Below, in pieces: positions 7,056 to 15,379 of a stretch of 40,788 nucleotides of DNA (its first letter is position 1; each line of letters starts with the position of its first letter). The DNA comes from Psychrobacter nivimaris (GTDB taxonomy: Bacteria > Pseudomonadota > Gammaproteobacteria > Pseudomonadales > Moraxellaceae). A program made the translations under genes and the position numbers. The notes under the pieces are model-generated. The model had not been told where the DNA came from. It ran no database searches and saw only the letters and a list, made by a program, of their open reading frames with translations. The DNA is taken from positions 1 through 40,788 of the forward strand of contig NZ_VZIZ01000016.1 in assembly GCF_009812035.1 (NCBI RefSeq), read 5' to 3'.

Positions 7056-7778
7056 CTAGCTATCAAGCCAATCCTGTCTTCTAGCAAATGCTAGCTGCTC
7101 GGGCGTATCAATATCGTAGCTAAGTTGGTCATTATCGACCTCACCTATTTGATCAGCGGGCAATCCTCTAATGAGATGACGAAGCCCTTTGTCTCCTATC
7201 AATTCTGACTGCCACTGTCTAAGCAATTTATAGTTAATTGCTAAAGGTGGACCTATAATATCAGACACCGTTTTATCTCGATTTTGATGTTTCGCTAAAT
7301 CTTGCCAACTGTGATAGCGACTGGCCACTACCGTCTGCTTGCCCGCTAGCAAAGCTGTTAGATGTGGCTTATCTAACAATACTTGATCGACTCCCATGAT
7401 GAGCACTCGATCGATTGAAGTCGATTCAAGAGCAGCAATTTTTCCAATACCCAAACGTAAACTATGCGCCATACCAGTATCAGCTTGTGAGTTCACCACT
7501 ATTTGAACCGCTGGATATTGATTAGCCAACTCTGTCATCGTACTAGCAATCAAACGATGATTATCAGGAATGACAATGACAATGGCTTGCGGATTGGTCG
7601 TTATTGCCAATCGAGTCATATAAGTAACTAATAGCTCGCCATTCTTAACGAGTAGCTGCTTAGGTTGACCGAGACGCTGACTGAGGCCACTTGCCAAGAT
7701 GATGACCGCATGGTTCTGGCTCTGCTGTTTAGTACTTTCTGTATGTTCAGCACCTTCTGTAAATGCACGCTTACTCAT
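7056..7778 (-). CDS. mocA: MocA-like molybdenum cofactor nucleotidyltransferase
   Basis: 240 residues of the MobA/MocA family of NTP:molybdopterin nucleotidyltransferases. The signature loop is ILASGLSQRLGQPKQLL (about residues 27-43), followed by VLIMGVDQVLLDKPHL and the C-terminal YDIDTPEQL. MocA converts Mo-molybdopterin to its cytosine dinucleotide form, which is used by xanthine-oxidase-family enzymes such as PaoABC. The gene overlaps the XdhC gene by four bases and is the last gene of the molybdenum hydroxylase block, so a role in supplying that enzyme is well supported by context. A short basic/polar N-terminal extension of about 22 residues precedes the core. Confidence 0.88.
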   Translation of the reverse strand: MSKRAFTEGAEHTESTKQQSQNHAVIILASGLSQRLGQPKQLLVKNGELLVTYMTRLAITTNPQAIVIVIPDNHRLIASTMTELANQYPAVQIVVNSQADTGMAHSLRLGIGKIAALESTSIDRVLIMGVDQVLLDKPHLTALLAGKQTVVASRYHSWQDLAKHQNRDKTVSDIIGPPLAINYKLLRQWQSELIGDKGLRHLIRGLPADQIGEVDNDQLSYDIDTPEQLAFARRQDWLDS

Positions 7779-9088
7779 ACGCCACTCTGGACAGTATTGG
7801 CATCCGTATCATTACTCACCGCTGGGATATTTGAAAAATCGTTATGCGAGCCACTTACTGAAGCGTTTTGATCGTGCATGACCGCATTAACCTGTGCCAT
7901 GATACCAAGCGCAAGTGCCTCAGGGCCATCTCCACCCAGCTTATAACCAATCGGATAATGCAATTTATGAATGCCAGCTTCTAACATAGTAGGATTGCTA
8001 AGGTTTATGCTAATCTCATTAATTAAACGTTCGGTTCGATAGCGCGGCCCTAATTGTCCTAAGTATTTATAATTGTTTGAATGCTCGAGCAGTACAGTTA
8101 GGCGCGCGCGATCTTGACTCAAGCTGTGTGACATCAGGGCGACGGCTGCGTTATTACTGAGCTTAAGCAAAGTCTCACTGTCATCTAAGGGTATCGACAT
8201 CACAACATCTGCTTGAGGAAACCGCATACGCGTCGCATATTGCGAGCGACTGTCTACGACCGTCACATGCCAATCTTGTAGCTTGGCCATGGTCACTAGT
8301 GGCATCACGTCGTTACCTGCGCCGCAAATCAATAGACGCAATTGTGGTTGCAGGCGTTGCACAAGCCACTCTGTTGTTACCTCGCCGTTTTCTACTATCA
8401 CATATTTGGCATTTTTATCAGACAGCTTATATTCTGCTAATTCTTCTACGGTATTGGCAAGTATGCTTGAAAAAGTTGTTTTCCCTAGCGCAAAAACACT
8501 TCCTAAACTGCGATGTTCATCTAAATTAATCCGCATCCCGATTTGCAAATTATCACTGTTTTGCGATATATAATCTTGATGCTGATAGTCGTTAGCACGA
8601 ATTAAAGTCGCTACAGTAATCGGCTGCTGAGTGCGTCGAATATTACGGATGGTCTCTAACAATGGCGTTGCTGTCGTTAGTCGCTCAAATAATACATGCA
8701 CTCGCCCATTACAGCCCAATCCAAAATTTAGCTCATCAAAGTCCGCGTCATCTAAGTCGTTATCCGACCCATCATATATATCAGAGTTAGTTCGCTTCAC
8801 GCTTGCTTGCGCTTGGCCATCGTCAGCATATTGAATGTCATCACCCGTCTGATAAACTTGCACATTGGCACCGTTACGAGTAAGCCAAAAGGCACGTTTG
8901 ATAATATGCGGCTCCAAGCAACCACCACTAATCATCCCAACTGAGCGACCATCCTCACAGATAAGCATCATCGCGCCAGCACGGCGATATGCTGAGCCTT
9001 CAGTACGTACGACCGTTGCCAATACAGCATCAATACCTTGTTGCTTAACTTTGATTGCCAGCTTAAGAATGTCAGCGACCTGATTCAT
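7775..9088 (-). CDS. xdhC: XdhC/CoxI family Moco maturation and insertion protein
   Basis: 437 residues. The N-terminal XdhC/CoxI domain shows ATVVRTEGSAYRRAGAMMLI and GMISGGCLEPHI. The C-terminal Rossmann half shows LLICGAGNDVMPLVTMAKLQDWHVTVVDSR. It ends with GYKLGGDGPEALALGIMAQVNAVMH, close to the usual XdhC ending. The family binds sulfurated molybdenum cofactor and inserts it into partner hydroxylases; E. coli PaoD plays this part for PaoABC. An acidic insert at about residues 86-120 (including DGSDNDLDDADFDEL) interrupts the N-terminal domain just before FGLGCNG. A C-terminal Asn/Ser/Asp-rich tail of about 35 residues is also extra. It is separated from paoC by a hairpin terminator and overlaps mocA by four bases. 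Confidence 0.92.
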   Translation of the reverse strand: MNQVADILKLAIKVKQQGIDAVLATVVRTEGSAYRRAGAMMLICEDGRSVGMISGGCLEPHIIKRAFWLTRNGANVQVYQTGDDIQYADDGQAQASVKRTNSDIYDGSDNDLDDADFDELNFGLGCNGRVHVLFERLTTATPLLETIRNIRRTQQPITVATLIRANDYQHQDYISQNSDNLQIGMRINLDEHRSLGSVFALGKTTFSSILANTVEELAEYKLSDKNAKYVIVENGEVTTEWLVQRLQPQLRLLICGAGNDVMPLVTMAKLQDWHVTVVDSRSQYATRMRFPQADVVMSIPLDDSETLLKLSNNAAVALMSHSLSQDRARLTVLLEHSNNYKYLGQLGPRYRTERLINEISINLSNPTMLEAGIHKLHYPIGYKLGGDGPEALALGIMAQVNAVMHDQNASVSGSHNDFSNIPAVSNDTDANTVQSGV

Positions 9089-9148
9089 AACGCCTCTTAT
9101 TTGGTAGTTATTTTCTTGATAATGACGAAATATACTGCTGATTGAGTT

Positions 9149-9175
9149 ATAAAAACCCGCTCATTAAGCGGGTTC
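9149..9175 (-). terminator. Hairpin terminator between paoC and xdhC
   Basis: On the minus strand AACCCGC, a seven-base loop and GCGGGTT are followed directly by a short U-tract. It lies 24 bases after the paoC stop and before xdhC. It would end or attenuate the paoABC transcript, giving lower expression of the maturation genes. Confidence 0.75.
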
Positions 9176-9198
9176 TTGTCATACATAAGCTGATAAAA

Positions 9199-11637
9199 CT
9201 ACTCTGGCATCTCATAAAGCAGCTTGTCGAGGGTAATCGGGAAGTCATAAACACGCACACCGACCGCATTATAGATAGCATTGGCAATCGCGGCAGCAGC
9301 ACCTGCAATAGCCGTCTCACCGATACCTTTGATGTGCATTGGATTGGTATAAGGATCATCTTCTTCTACCAATATGACATCTAACTGCGGTACGTCCGCA
9401 TTAACTGGCACATGATACTCGGCAAGGTCATGGTTACAGAGACGACCGTCACGTTTGTCATGAATCACTTCTTCCATCAACGCTGAGCCAATACCGAATA
9501 CCATGCCACCATAGCATTGCGACGTTGCAGTTTTGTGGTTTAGAATACGACCAGCGGCAAATGCACCTGTCATACGTTTCACCCGAATCTCACCAGTGAC
9601 TTTATGAACCGCCACTTCAGCGAAGTTTGCACCAAAAGAAGACTGACGATACTTCTTACCATTTTTACCTGGCTTTATCTGTCCTTTAGCACTGACTTTT
9701 TGCTCATCATAGCCCGCTACCACGTCAGCAAGTGCATATGACTCTGTATTGTCGAAATCATATTTTTCTGAATCTGACTGTTCTTCTAATACATTCTCTG
9801 AAAATGAGACTCCGGTCGTTTCAGATATTTTATCAATAGTGCTATCAGCAAACGCTTGACCGTTCTCTTTGGCTGCCTCTATCGCTGTTAAGTCGTGCTT
9901 GCCTACTTGCTTAATTTGACCATTATCTAGCTGAATCGTATCAGGATACAGGCCGACTTTTGCTGCTAACATCTCACGCAACTGCTCACAAGCGAGGTAG
10001 ACACCACTACCTGCACTTGCAGCGCCCCAACTACCACCTGAACCTGATGCAGGCGGCAGGGCACTATCACCTAATTTCATCTCGATATGGTCAATAGGTA
10101 GTCCTAACAGGTCTGCAGCTACCTGAGAAAACACCGTATAAGACCCAGTACCGATATCCGTCATATCTGTCTCAATAACTGCTTTAACACCAAGCGCTTT
10201 TGACTTATCGATTTGCAGCGTTGCACGAGCTTCAGAAGACTGTAATTGATTACCACGTGCGGCAGCAGCCATGCCCGTTCCTATCCACCAGTCGCCTTCT
10301 AATTGACTGGCAGGCTTTGCGTTACGCTGACTCCAACCAAACTGCTCAGCACCTTGCTCCATACAGGCAATCAGCTGGCGCGTCGAAAATGGAATGTCTT
10401 TACTAGGGTCTTTTTCGGGTTCATTACGGCGACGTAGCTCTATAGGATCAAGGTCCAATTGCGCAGCCAATTCATCCATCGCACATTCAACGGCAATCAT
10501 ACCGACCGCTTCACCAGGCGCACGCATCGAACCTGATAGCACTTGGTTCATGTCTACCATTTCATAGTTTACACGGCGGTTTTTACCACTGTATAGATAG
10601 TGCGTAGACAAGGCAGTTGGCTCAAAGAACGCCTCGTCTGGCAAATTACTAGAAATAGTATCGTGAATCAACGTATCGATAACGCCATCTTTATCGCAGC
10701 CGATTGCGATACGCTGACGAGTGTTTGAGCGTCTGACTGTCGCTTCCATCACTTGTGGACGAGTCATGGTAATCAATATTGGACGACCAAGCTCTTTTGA
10801 CGCAATAGCAGCGGCAATAGACTCAGGCGCAATACCGAGCTTGCTACCAAACCCGCCACCGACATAGTGCGCGATCAGCTGAACTTGATCTTTGTTTAAG
10901 TCTAGCGCGTCCATGACTTGCTGCTTACAAGACGCCAGCATTTGATTTGCCGTATAAAGAACGAGCTTATCGCCTTCCCAATGTGCCAATGTCGCATGTG
11001 GCTCCATCGCCGAGCTGTTTTGACTTGGCGTATGATAGAAGCGATCTAGTGTTACCTCAGCATCAGCTAGACCTTGCTCAGGATCGCCTTGGACATAATT
11101 TTTGTCAGAGCCTTTTTTTTCATCGACTTCATGAGCGTTAGACAACTCTTTAGTAAAATTCAATGCCGCCTGATCAGTCTCATCTTTATAAGTGACTTTA
11201 AGCGCGTTCGCCCCTTCTGTTGCTGCCTCAAAGGTTTCAGCGATGACCACCGCAATAGGCTGACCATGATAAAAAACCTCAGTCGCTCCCTGCTTCGGTG
11301 CTTTTTTTAACCCGCCTTGCTGAGAGTTACGCAAGAAGTGCTTAGGGTCTGTCACGACCTTGATAATATTAGGAATGCCATCTAAAGAACTGCTATCGAT
11401 ATTTTCGACTTGTCCTTTGGCAATGGTCGCACCGACCAAGACACCGTACGCTTTATTGTCTAAATGGATTTCGGCACTATAATGCGCTTGACCACTAACC
11501 TTTAGCGAGCCGTCAACACGGTTAATTGGCTTACCAACCAGTTTACTCGCTGTTGTGCTAAATAAAGACTCAACAGGTTCATCCATGGTCATTTTTTTGG
11601 TCGGTTCTGACTGAGTGATTGATTCAAATAATGACAT
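9199..11637 (-). CDS. paoC: Aldehyde oxidoreductase molybdenum-binding subunit (PaoC)
   Basis: 812 residues, the catalytic large subunit of a xanthine-oxidase-family aldehyde oxidoreductase. The start of the hammerhead domain (GKPINRVDGSLKVSGQAHYSAE) is followed by the Moco-contacting loops: VGGGFGSKLG, GSMRAPGEAVGM and GSGGSWGAASAGSG. The catalytic base is Glu774 in IKGIGETAIAGAAA. E. coli PaoC is about 732 residues. The excess here lies mainly at about residues 595-662, an acidic and low-complexity stretch just before YRQSSFGANFAEV. It follows paoB by two bases. With PaoA and PaoB it should form a heterotrimer that oxidises aldehydes to acids, and aromatic aldehydes are typical for PaoABC. 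Substrate is inferred from family. Confidence 0.93.
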   Translation of the reverse strand: MSLFESITQSEPTKKMTMDEPVESLFSTTASKLVGKPINRVDGSLKVSGQAHYSAEIHLDNKAYGVLVGATIAKGQVENIDSSSLDGIPNIIKVVTDPKHFLRNSQQGGLKKAPKQGATEVFYHGQPIAVVIAETFEAATEGANALKVTYKDETDQAALNFTKELSNAHEVDEKKGSDKNYVQGDPEQGLADAEVTLDRFYHTPSQNSSAMEPHATLAHWEGDKLVLYTANQMLASCKQQVMDALDLNKDQVQLIAHYVGGGFGSKLGIAPESIAAAIASKELGRPILITMTRPQVMEATVRRSNTRQRIAIGCDKDGVIDTLIHDTISSNLPDEAFFEPTALSTHYLYSGKNRRVNYEMVDMNQVLSGSMRAPGEAVGMIAVECAMDELAAQLDLDPIELRRRNEPEKDPSKDIPFSTRQLIACMEQGAEQFGWSQRNAKPASQLEGDWWIGTGMAAAARGNQLQSSEARATLQIDKSKALGVKAVIETDMTDIGTGSYTVFSQVAADLLGLPIDHIEMKLGDSALPPASGSGGSWGAASAGSGVYLACEQLREMLAAKVGLYPDTIQLDNGQIKQVGKHDLTAIEAAKENGQAFADSTIDKISETTGVSFSENVLEEQSDSEKYDFDNTESYALADVVAGYDEQKVSAKGQIKPGKNGKKYRQSSFGANFAEVAVHKVTGEIRVKRMTGAFAAGRILNHKTATSQCYGGMVFGIGSALMEEVIHDKRDGRLCNHDLAEYHVPVNADVPQLDVILVEEDDPYTNPMHIKGIGETAIAGAAAAIANAIYNAVGVRVYDFPITLDKLLYEMPE

Positions 11638-11639
11638 GA

Positions 11640-12632
11640 TTATGCTCCCTCGCCCGCTAGTGCGCGCTGAATGACTTGTTTTAGTAGGCGACGCGTCAAC
11701 GGTATCTTAAAGTCATTTTGACCATTACCTTTGGCATCATTCAATAACAGATCGGCAGCTTGCGCGATAACGTCATTATTGCCATCGGTACCCGTTAACA
11801 GTGCCTCAACCGCTTCGTTACGCCATGGCTCAGTACCGATACCACCAAATGCCAATCGTACTGTGTTCAGCTTGCCACTGTCGTCAACGTCTACCACTGC
11901 GGCACAGGATACGAGTGCAAAGGCATAAGAGGCGCGATCGCGCACTTTGTCATAAGTATGCATACCTTTAATAGGCGCAGGTAATACAACGTGAGTAATT
12001 AACTCACCTGCCTCTAATACATTTTCGATATGCGGCGTATCTTTTGGTAAGCAATAAAAATCTTTTACATTGATAGAACGAGTCGATCCGTCAGCTTTGA
12101 CTGTCTCGATAGTGGCATCTAGCAAGCGCATTGCCACTGCCATGTCAGATGGATGCTGAGCAATACAAGCGTCGCTCGTACCTAGGATAGCCAGCGTACG
12201 GTTCTCGCCATTGATAGCAGGACAACCTGTTCCCGGTTCACGCTTGTTGCAGGCGCTGTCTGTCTGATAAAAATAGTAGCAACGGGTACGCTGTAAGAAG
12301 TTACCGCCAGTCGTTGCTTTATTGCGCAGTTGACCAGTCGCCCCTGCCAAAATCGCTCGGGATAATACTGGGTAATTTGCAATGACTTCAGGATGCGCAG
12401 CCAAATCACTATTGGTCACAAGCGTACCGATACGCAAACCTCCGTCGGCAGTAGTTTCGACTTGCTCTAATTCTAAACGGGTAATATCGACCAATTTAAT
12501 TGGCGTTTCAATCTCCAATTTCATCAGATCTAATAAGTTGGTACCGCCTGCGATAAATGACGCATCTCTGGTACTGGCAGATATTGCCGCTTGCTCTGGT
12601 GCATCAGCACGACTGTATTCAAAGCGTTTCAT
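11640..12632 (-). CDS. paoB: Aldehyde oxidoreductase FAD-binding subunit (PaoB)
   Basis: 330 residues. The FAD-binding signature is ASFIAGGTNLLDLMKLEIETP (about residues 24-44), followed by ATTGGNFLQRTRC. Four cysteines at 118, 128, 137 and 156 sit within RTRCYYF, SACNKREPGTGC and SDACIAQHPSDMAVAM. This is the pattern of the extra [4Fe-4S] cluster found in PaoB and absent from ordinary xanthine dehydrogenase FAD subunits, which strengthens the Pao assignment. It transfers electrons between Moco and the external acceptor. The start overlaps the end of paoA by four bases (ATGA), indicating translational coupling. Confidence 0.93.
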   Translation of the reverse strand: MKRFEYSRADAPEQAAISASTRDASFIAGGTNLLDLMKLEIETPIKLVDITRLELEQVETTADGGLRIGTLVTNSDLAAHPEVIANYPVLSRAILAGATGQLRNKATTGGNFLQRTRCYYFYQTDSACNKREPGTGCPAINGENRTLAILGTSDACIAQHPSDMAVAMRLLDATIETVKADGSTRSINVKDFYCLPKDTPHIENVLEAGELITHVVLPAPIKGMHTYDKVRDRASYAFALVSCAAVVDVDDSGKLNTVRLAFGGIGTEPWRNEAVEALLTGTDGNNDVIAQAADLLLNDAKGNGQNDFKIPLTRRLLKQVIQRALAGEGA

Positions 12633-13300
12633 GAGCGGCCCCCTGTTGTAGCATTTACTGTCTTGTTATTCGCTGAAGTCTTACCAAGTTGCGCCTCGCT
12701 CGGTGGCGGCGACCAGATACCTGTCACGCTTGAGTTTTGCACTGTGTTGTCTGCTGTTTGAGCACTAGCTTCTTGTATTCGACTCTCTGAAACTTGACTC
12801 TCAAGCACTTGTGAAATGGCTTTGATAATATTTGGATAAGCTGAGCAGCGGCAGATGTTACCGCTCATGCGCTCAGCAATTTCTTGTACAAGGAAACCAT
12901 CAGGATTTTCTAAGTCGGTACTGACATGGCTTGGCCAGTTTTGCTTTACTTCTTCTATCAAGGCGGTCGCAGAGCAAATCTGACCTGGCGTGCAATATCC
13001 GCATTGAAAAGCATCATTGTCTTTAAACGCTTGCTGCAATGCCGATAATGACTCTGGCATTCCAATGCCTTCGATCGTTGTGATGTCATCACCATCATGC
13101 ATAACGGCGAGCGTCAGACAAGAATTAACCCGTCGTCCATTGATGAGCATGGTACATGCCCCACATTGACCGTGATCGCAGCCTTTCTTGGGTCCAGTAA
13201 TTTGTAGGTGCTGACGACAGACGTCGAGCAGTGTCGTACGGGCGTCAAGATTTTCAAGCTGATAATCTTGCTTATTGATTGTTAAGGTCAAAGTAGACAT
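12629..13300 (-). CDS. paoA: Aldehyde oxidoreductase 2Fe-2S subunit (PaoA), no Tat signal
   Basis: 223 residues. The plant-type [2Fe-2S] cluster ligands are Cys41, 46, 49 and 61 (KGCDHGQCGACTMLINGRRVNSC in outline). The second cluster has Cys100 and 103 (QCGYCTPGQIC) and Cys150 and 152 (NICRCSAY). E. coli PaoA carries an N-terminal twin-arginine signal that exports the complex to the periplasm. Here the mature ferredoxin-like fold begins within the first ten residues, so there is no room for a Tat signal and the complex is probably cytoplasmic. In its place a C-terminal extension of about 50 polar residues follows the conserved core, reading SESRIQEASAQTADN and onward and containing SPPP. It is the first gene of paoABC. 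Confidence 0.92.
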   Translation of the reverse strand: MSTLTLTINKQDYQLENLDARTTLLDVCRQHLQITGPKKGCDHGQCGACTMLINGRRVNSCLTLAVMHDGDDITTIEGIGMPESLSALQQAFKDNDAFQCGYCTPGQICSATALIEEVKQNWPSHVSTDLENPDGFLVQEIAERMSGNICRCSAYPNIIKAISQVLESQVSESRIQEASAQTADNTVQNSSVTGIWSPPPSEAQLGKTSANNKTVNATTGGRS

Positions 13301-13521
13301 GCTGGCTTCTCGCTGGCAGGTGAATATAATAGAGTGGTGAAATACGCTTCAAAATGACAATGTCAATAAATTTATTATGACGTATGAAAACAGTTGTTTT
13401 GTTTTTACTTTGTAGGGATTCCAGTGTAGTTTCTAATCTGCGAGAGTATCGAAATGTTAGCGCTGCTAATAGGTAGTATATTTTTTATCATCAGTTTTTA
13501 ACGTTATTTCAAAGGAAGTCC
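13301..13521. promoter_or_regulatory. Upstream region of paoABC
   Basis: The 221 bases between the paoA start and the terminator of the upstream nitroreductase gene must hold the paoABC promoter, since that terminator isolates the operon. I cannot assign -35 and -10 boxes with confidence, and I see no regulator gene next to it. Confidence 0.35.
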
Positions 13522-13560
13522 CTAAAAAAAAGCCTCATAAACGGTCAGTTTATGAGGCTC
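13522..13560 (-). terminator. Rho-independent terminator of the nitroreductase gene
   Basis: On the minus strand a perfect 12-base stem (AGCCTCATAAAC paired with GTTTATGAGGCT), a five-base loop and a run of U. It lies about 75 bases after the nitroreductase stop and before paoA. Confidence 0.9.
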
Positions 13561-13634
13561 TTAGATAGACTTTTTACGTATAGTATTTAGTAGATCTGTC
13601 TATCAAAAACGTCATTTGCTTAGCTGACTACTGG

Positions 13635-14291
13635 CTATGCCTTCGTGATAATAGTTTCTTCATCAAAACGTGATTTTGGCAGCTCAGCGTTAAAGTCATC
13701 TTTACTACGGTAACCAAGCGACACGACCGCCACAGCAGTATAGCCCTTGCTACGTAAATCAAACTCTTCATCAAGTGCTTTCAAATCCGCCCCTTCCATC
13801 GGAACCGCATCAATACCTAAGGTTGCAGCCCCTAGTAGTAGAGCGCCCATATTAAGATACAATTGCTCTATCAACCAATGTGGCTCGTCCTTTTGCTCAT
13901 AACGACGAATGTCCAAAAACATTTTACGCGTCTGATGCATTTGCTCTTTAAATTTTGGCTCTGCGAAACGACCATCTGCATCTTCTTTCTCTAAGATGTC
14001 ATCCAAAAACTCATCATCAGCATAGACACGGCTACAGAATACAATAACGTGCGAGGCACCTTTTACTTTAGCATCGTTGAACTCGTACATGCCCTCCGTG
14101 CCTTTTGCGATTCGGGCTTTACCAGCTTCATCATCAGCAATGACAAAATGCCAAGGCTGAATGTTGGTACTCGAAGGACTGAGGCGTAAAATATCCTTTA
14201 GACTTTGGAAGTCTTTTACTGAGATTTTCTTATTGGTATCAAATTCTTTTGTGCTATAGCGCCAGTTCATTGCTTCAGTGATATTTTTCAT
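13635..14291 (-). CDS. Nitroreductase family NAD(P)H-dependent oxidoreductase (NfsB-like)
   Basis: 218 residues of the FMN-dependent nitroreductase family. The opening MNWRYSTKEFDTNKKIS carries the FMN-binding R-Y-S-T-K pattern. It is followed by LRLSPSSTNIQPWHFVIADD, the family SSxNxQPWxF motif, and by NMGALLLGAATLGIDAVPMEGAD. The closing segment is VSLGYRSKDDF. These enzymes reduce quinones, nitroaromatics or flavins in the cytoplasm, and the physiological substrate is unknown. The start is set at 14291, where GGAG lies seven bases upstream, rather than at the ATG four codons earlier (14303), in which that GGAG would fall inside the coding region. It is divergent from the frnE-like gene, across a region with an inverted repeat. 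Confidence 0.9.
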   Translation of the reverse strand: MKNITEAMNWRYSTKEFDTNKKISVKDFQSLKDILRLSPSSTNIQPWHFVIADDEAGKARIAKGTEGMYEFNDAKVKGASHVIVFCSRVYADDEFLDDILEKEDADGRFAEPKFKEQMHQTRKMFLDIRRYEQKDEPHWLIEQLYLNMGALLLGAATLGIDAVPMEGADLKALDEEFDLRSKGYTAVAVVSLGYRSKDDFNAELPKSRFDEETIITKA

Positions 14292-14681
14292 CTGTGACTC
14301 CATTATTGATGTTAATTTTTATTCTTTCTTAGAATTTTTATTCTTCGATTGCCATTTAACGAAGCCACTTTAAATAAAAAGCTATGTTATGACCATGCCT
14401 GCTTGGTTAAGTATTCGTAGGTTTTGTTATGACTGAGTCAGCGTATTGCAAAAACGCCTACTTTCTTATTAGTAATGGTTACAATTACGCTACCGAATTG
14501 GCGACGCCGACTGCGCAGACTACATTGTAATCACTTAGTCATTCTCTTAGTATGAACTGACTTGATATATGGTAACTAGTTATAGTTGTCTGATAACTAG
14601 GTATATCTGCTTGATCCCAACTGATATGCCACTATCTATATATCCCAAACAAAACATACATAATAATACCCGTGAGGAAAT
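14292..14681. other. Divergent intergenic region, nitroreductase / FrnE-like
   Basis: 390 bases with no gene visible. Its main feature is the inverted repeat at 14573-14600, listed separately. Promoters for both divergent genes must lie here, but I cannot place them reliably. Confidence 0.45.
14573..14600. promoter_or_regulatory. Candidate operator: TAACTAG inverted and direct repeats
   Basis: The palindrome TAACTAGTTA (14573-14582) is followed by a second TAACTAG (14594-14600). Read another way, CTAGTTAT (14576-14583) and ATAACTAG (14593-14600) form a perfect eight-base inverted repeat with a nine-base spacer. The position 82 bases before the FrnE-like start suits an operator, but no binding protein is identified. 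Confidence 0.4.
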
Positions 14682-15335
14682 ATGAGCACATCAGAAAAAC
14701 CACTCCGAATAGATATCGTCTCAGACGTCGTCTGCCCTTGGTGCGTTATCGGCTATCGTCAATTGGCAGCAGCACTTGAGCAAACCAATACCGCTCACAC
14801 TATCCACTGGCATCCGTTTGAGCTAAACCCAAATATGCCAAGCGAAGGTCAAAATCTACGTGAGCATATTATTGAAAAGTACGGCTCTACTAAACAAGAA
14901 TCAGATGCTAGCCGAGTCAGAATGACTGAAGCTGGACAGGAAGTTGGCTTTGAATTTAATTTCAATGATGACACACGCATGCACAACACCTTTAACTTGC
15001 ATCAGCTGCTACATTTCGCTGATCAGCAAGGCCGCATGCATGAGCTAAAGCAAGCCTTGTTTGCTGCGCATTTCACCAATAACAGAGATATCTCAGATAT
15101 CAATGTGCTTGCCGATATTGCAGCAGAGACTGGGCTTGATCGTAGTGAGTCATTAGCAGTGTTGGAAGGTCAATTCTTTGCAAAAGAAGTACGAGCAGAA
15201 GAGCAGCATTGGCAACAGCAAGGCATCCAAAGTGTACCAGCGATTATCTTTAATGAGCGTCATCTGGTCAGCGGTGCTCAAGGGGTCGAGAACTACATCA
15301 GTATCTTAGAGCAATTGGCCAACATGACTGAGTAA
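14682..15335 (+). CDS. DsbA family oxidoreductase, FrnE-like
   Basis: 217 residues of the thioredoxin-fold DsbA/FrnE group. A CPWC active site (Cys18, Cys21) follows the first strand in DIVSDVVCPWCVIGYRQL. An inserted helical domain contains MHNTFNLHQLLHFADQQG, and the C-terminal thioredoxin half contains the cis-proline region GIQSVPAIIFN. There is no signal peptide, so unlike DsbA it is cytoplasmic. It probably handles disulfides or glutathione-linked isomerisation under redox stress. It is followed 44 bases later by the HAD gene on the same strand, probably co-transcribed. Confidence 0.9.
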   Translation: MSTSEKPLRIDIVSDVVCPWCVIGYRQLAAALEQTNTAHTIHWHPFELNPNMPSEGQNLREHIIEKYGSTKQESDASRVRMTEAGQEVGFEFNFNDDTRMHNTFNLHQLLHFADQQGRMHELKQALFAAHFTNNRDISDINVLADIAAETGLDRSESLAVLEGQFFAKEVRAEEQHWQQQGIQSVPAIIFNERHLVSGAQGVENYISILEQLANMTE

Positions 15336-15379
15336 ACCATACGACGTTATAAAAATGTCATTCTATAAAAGGATACTTT

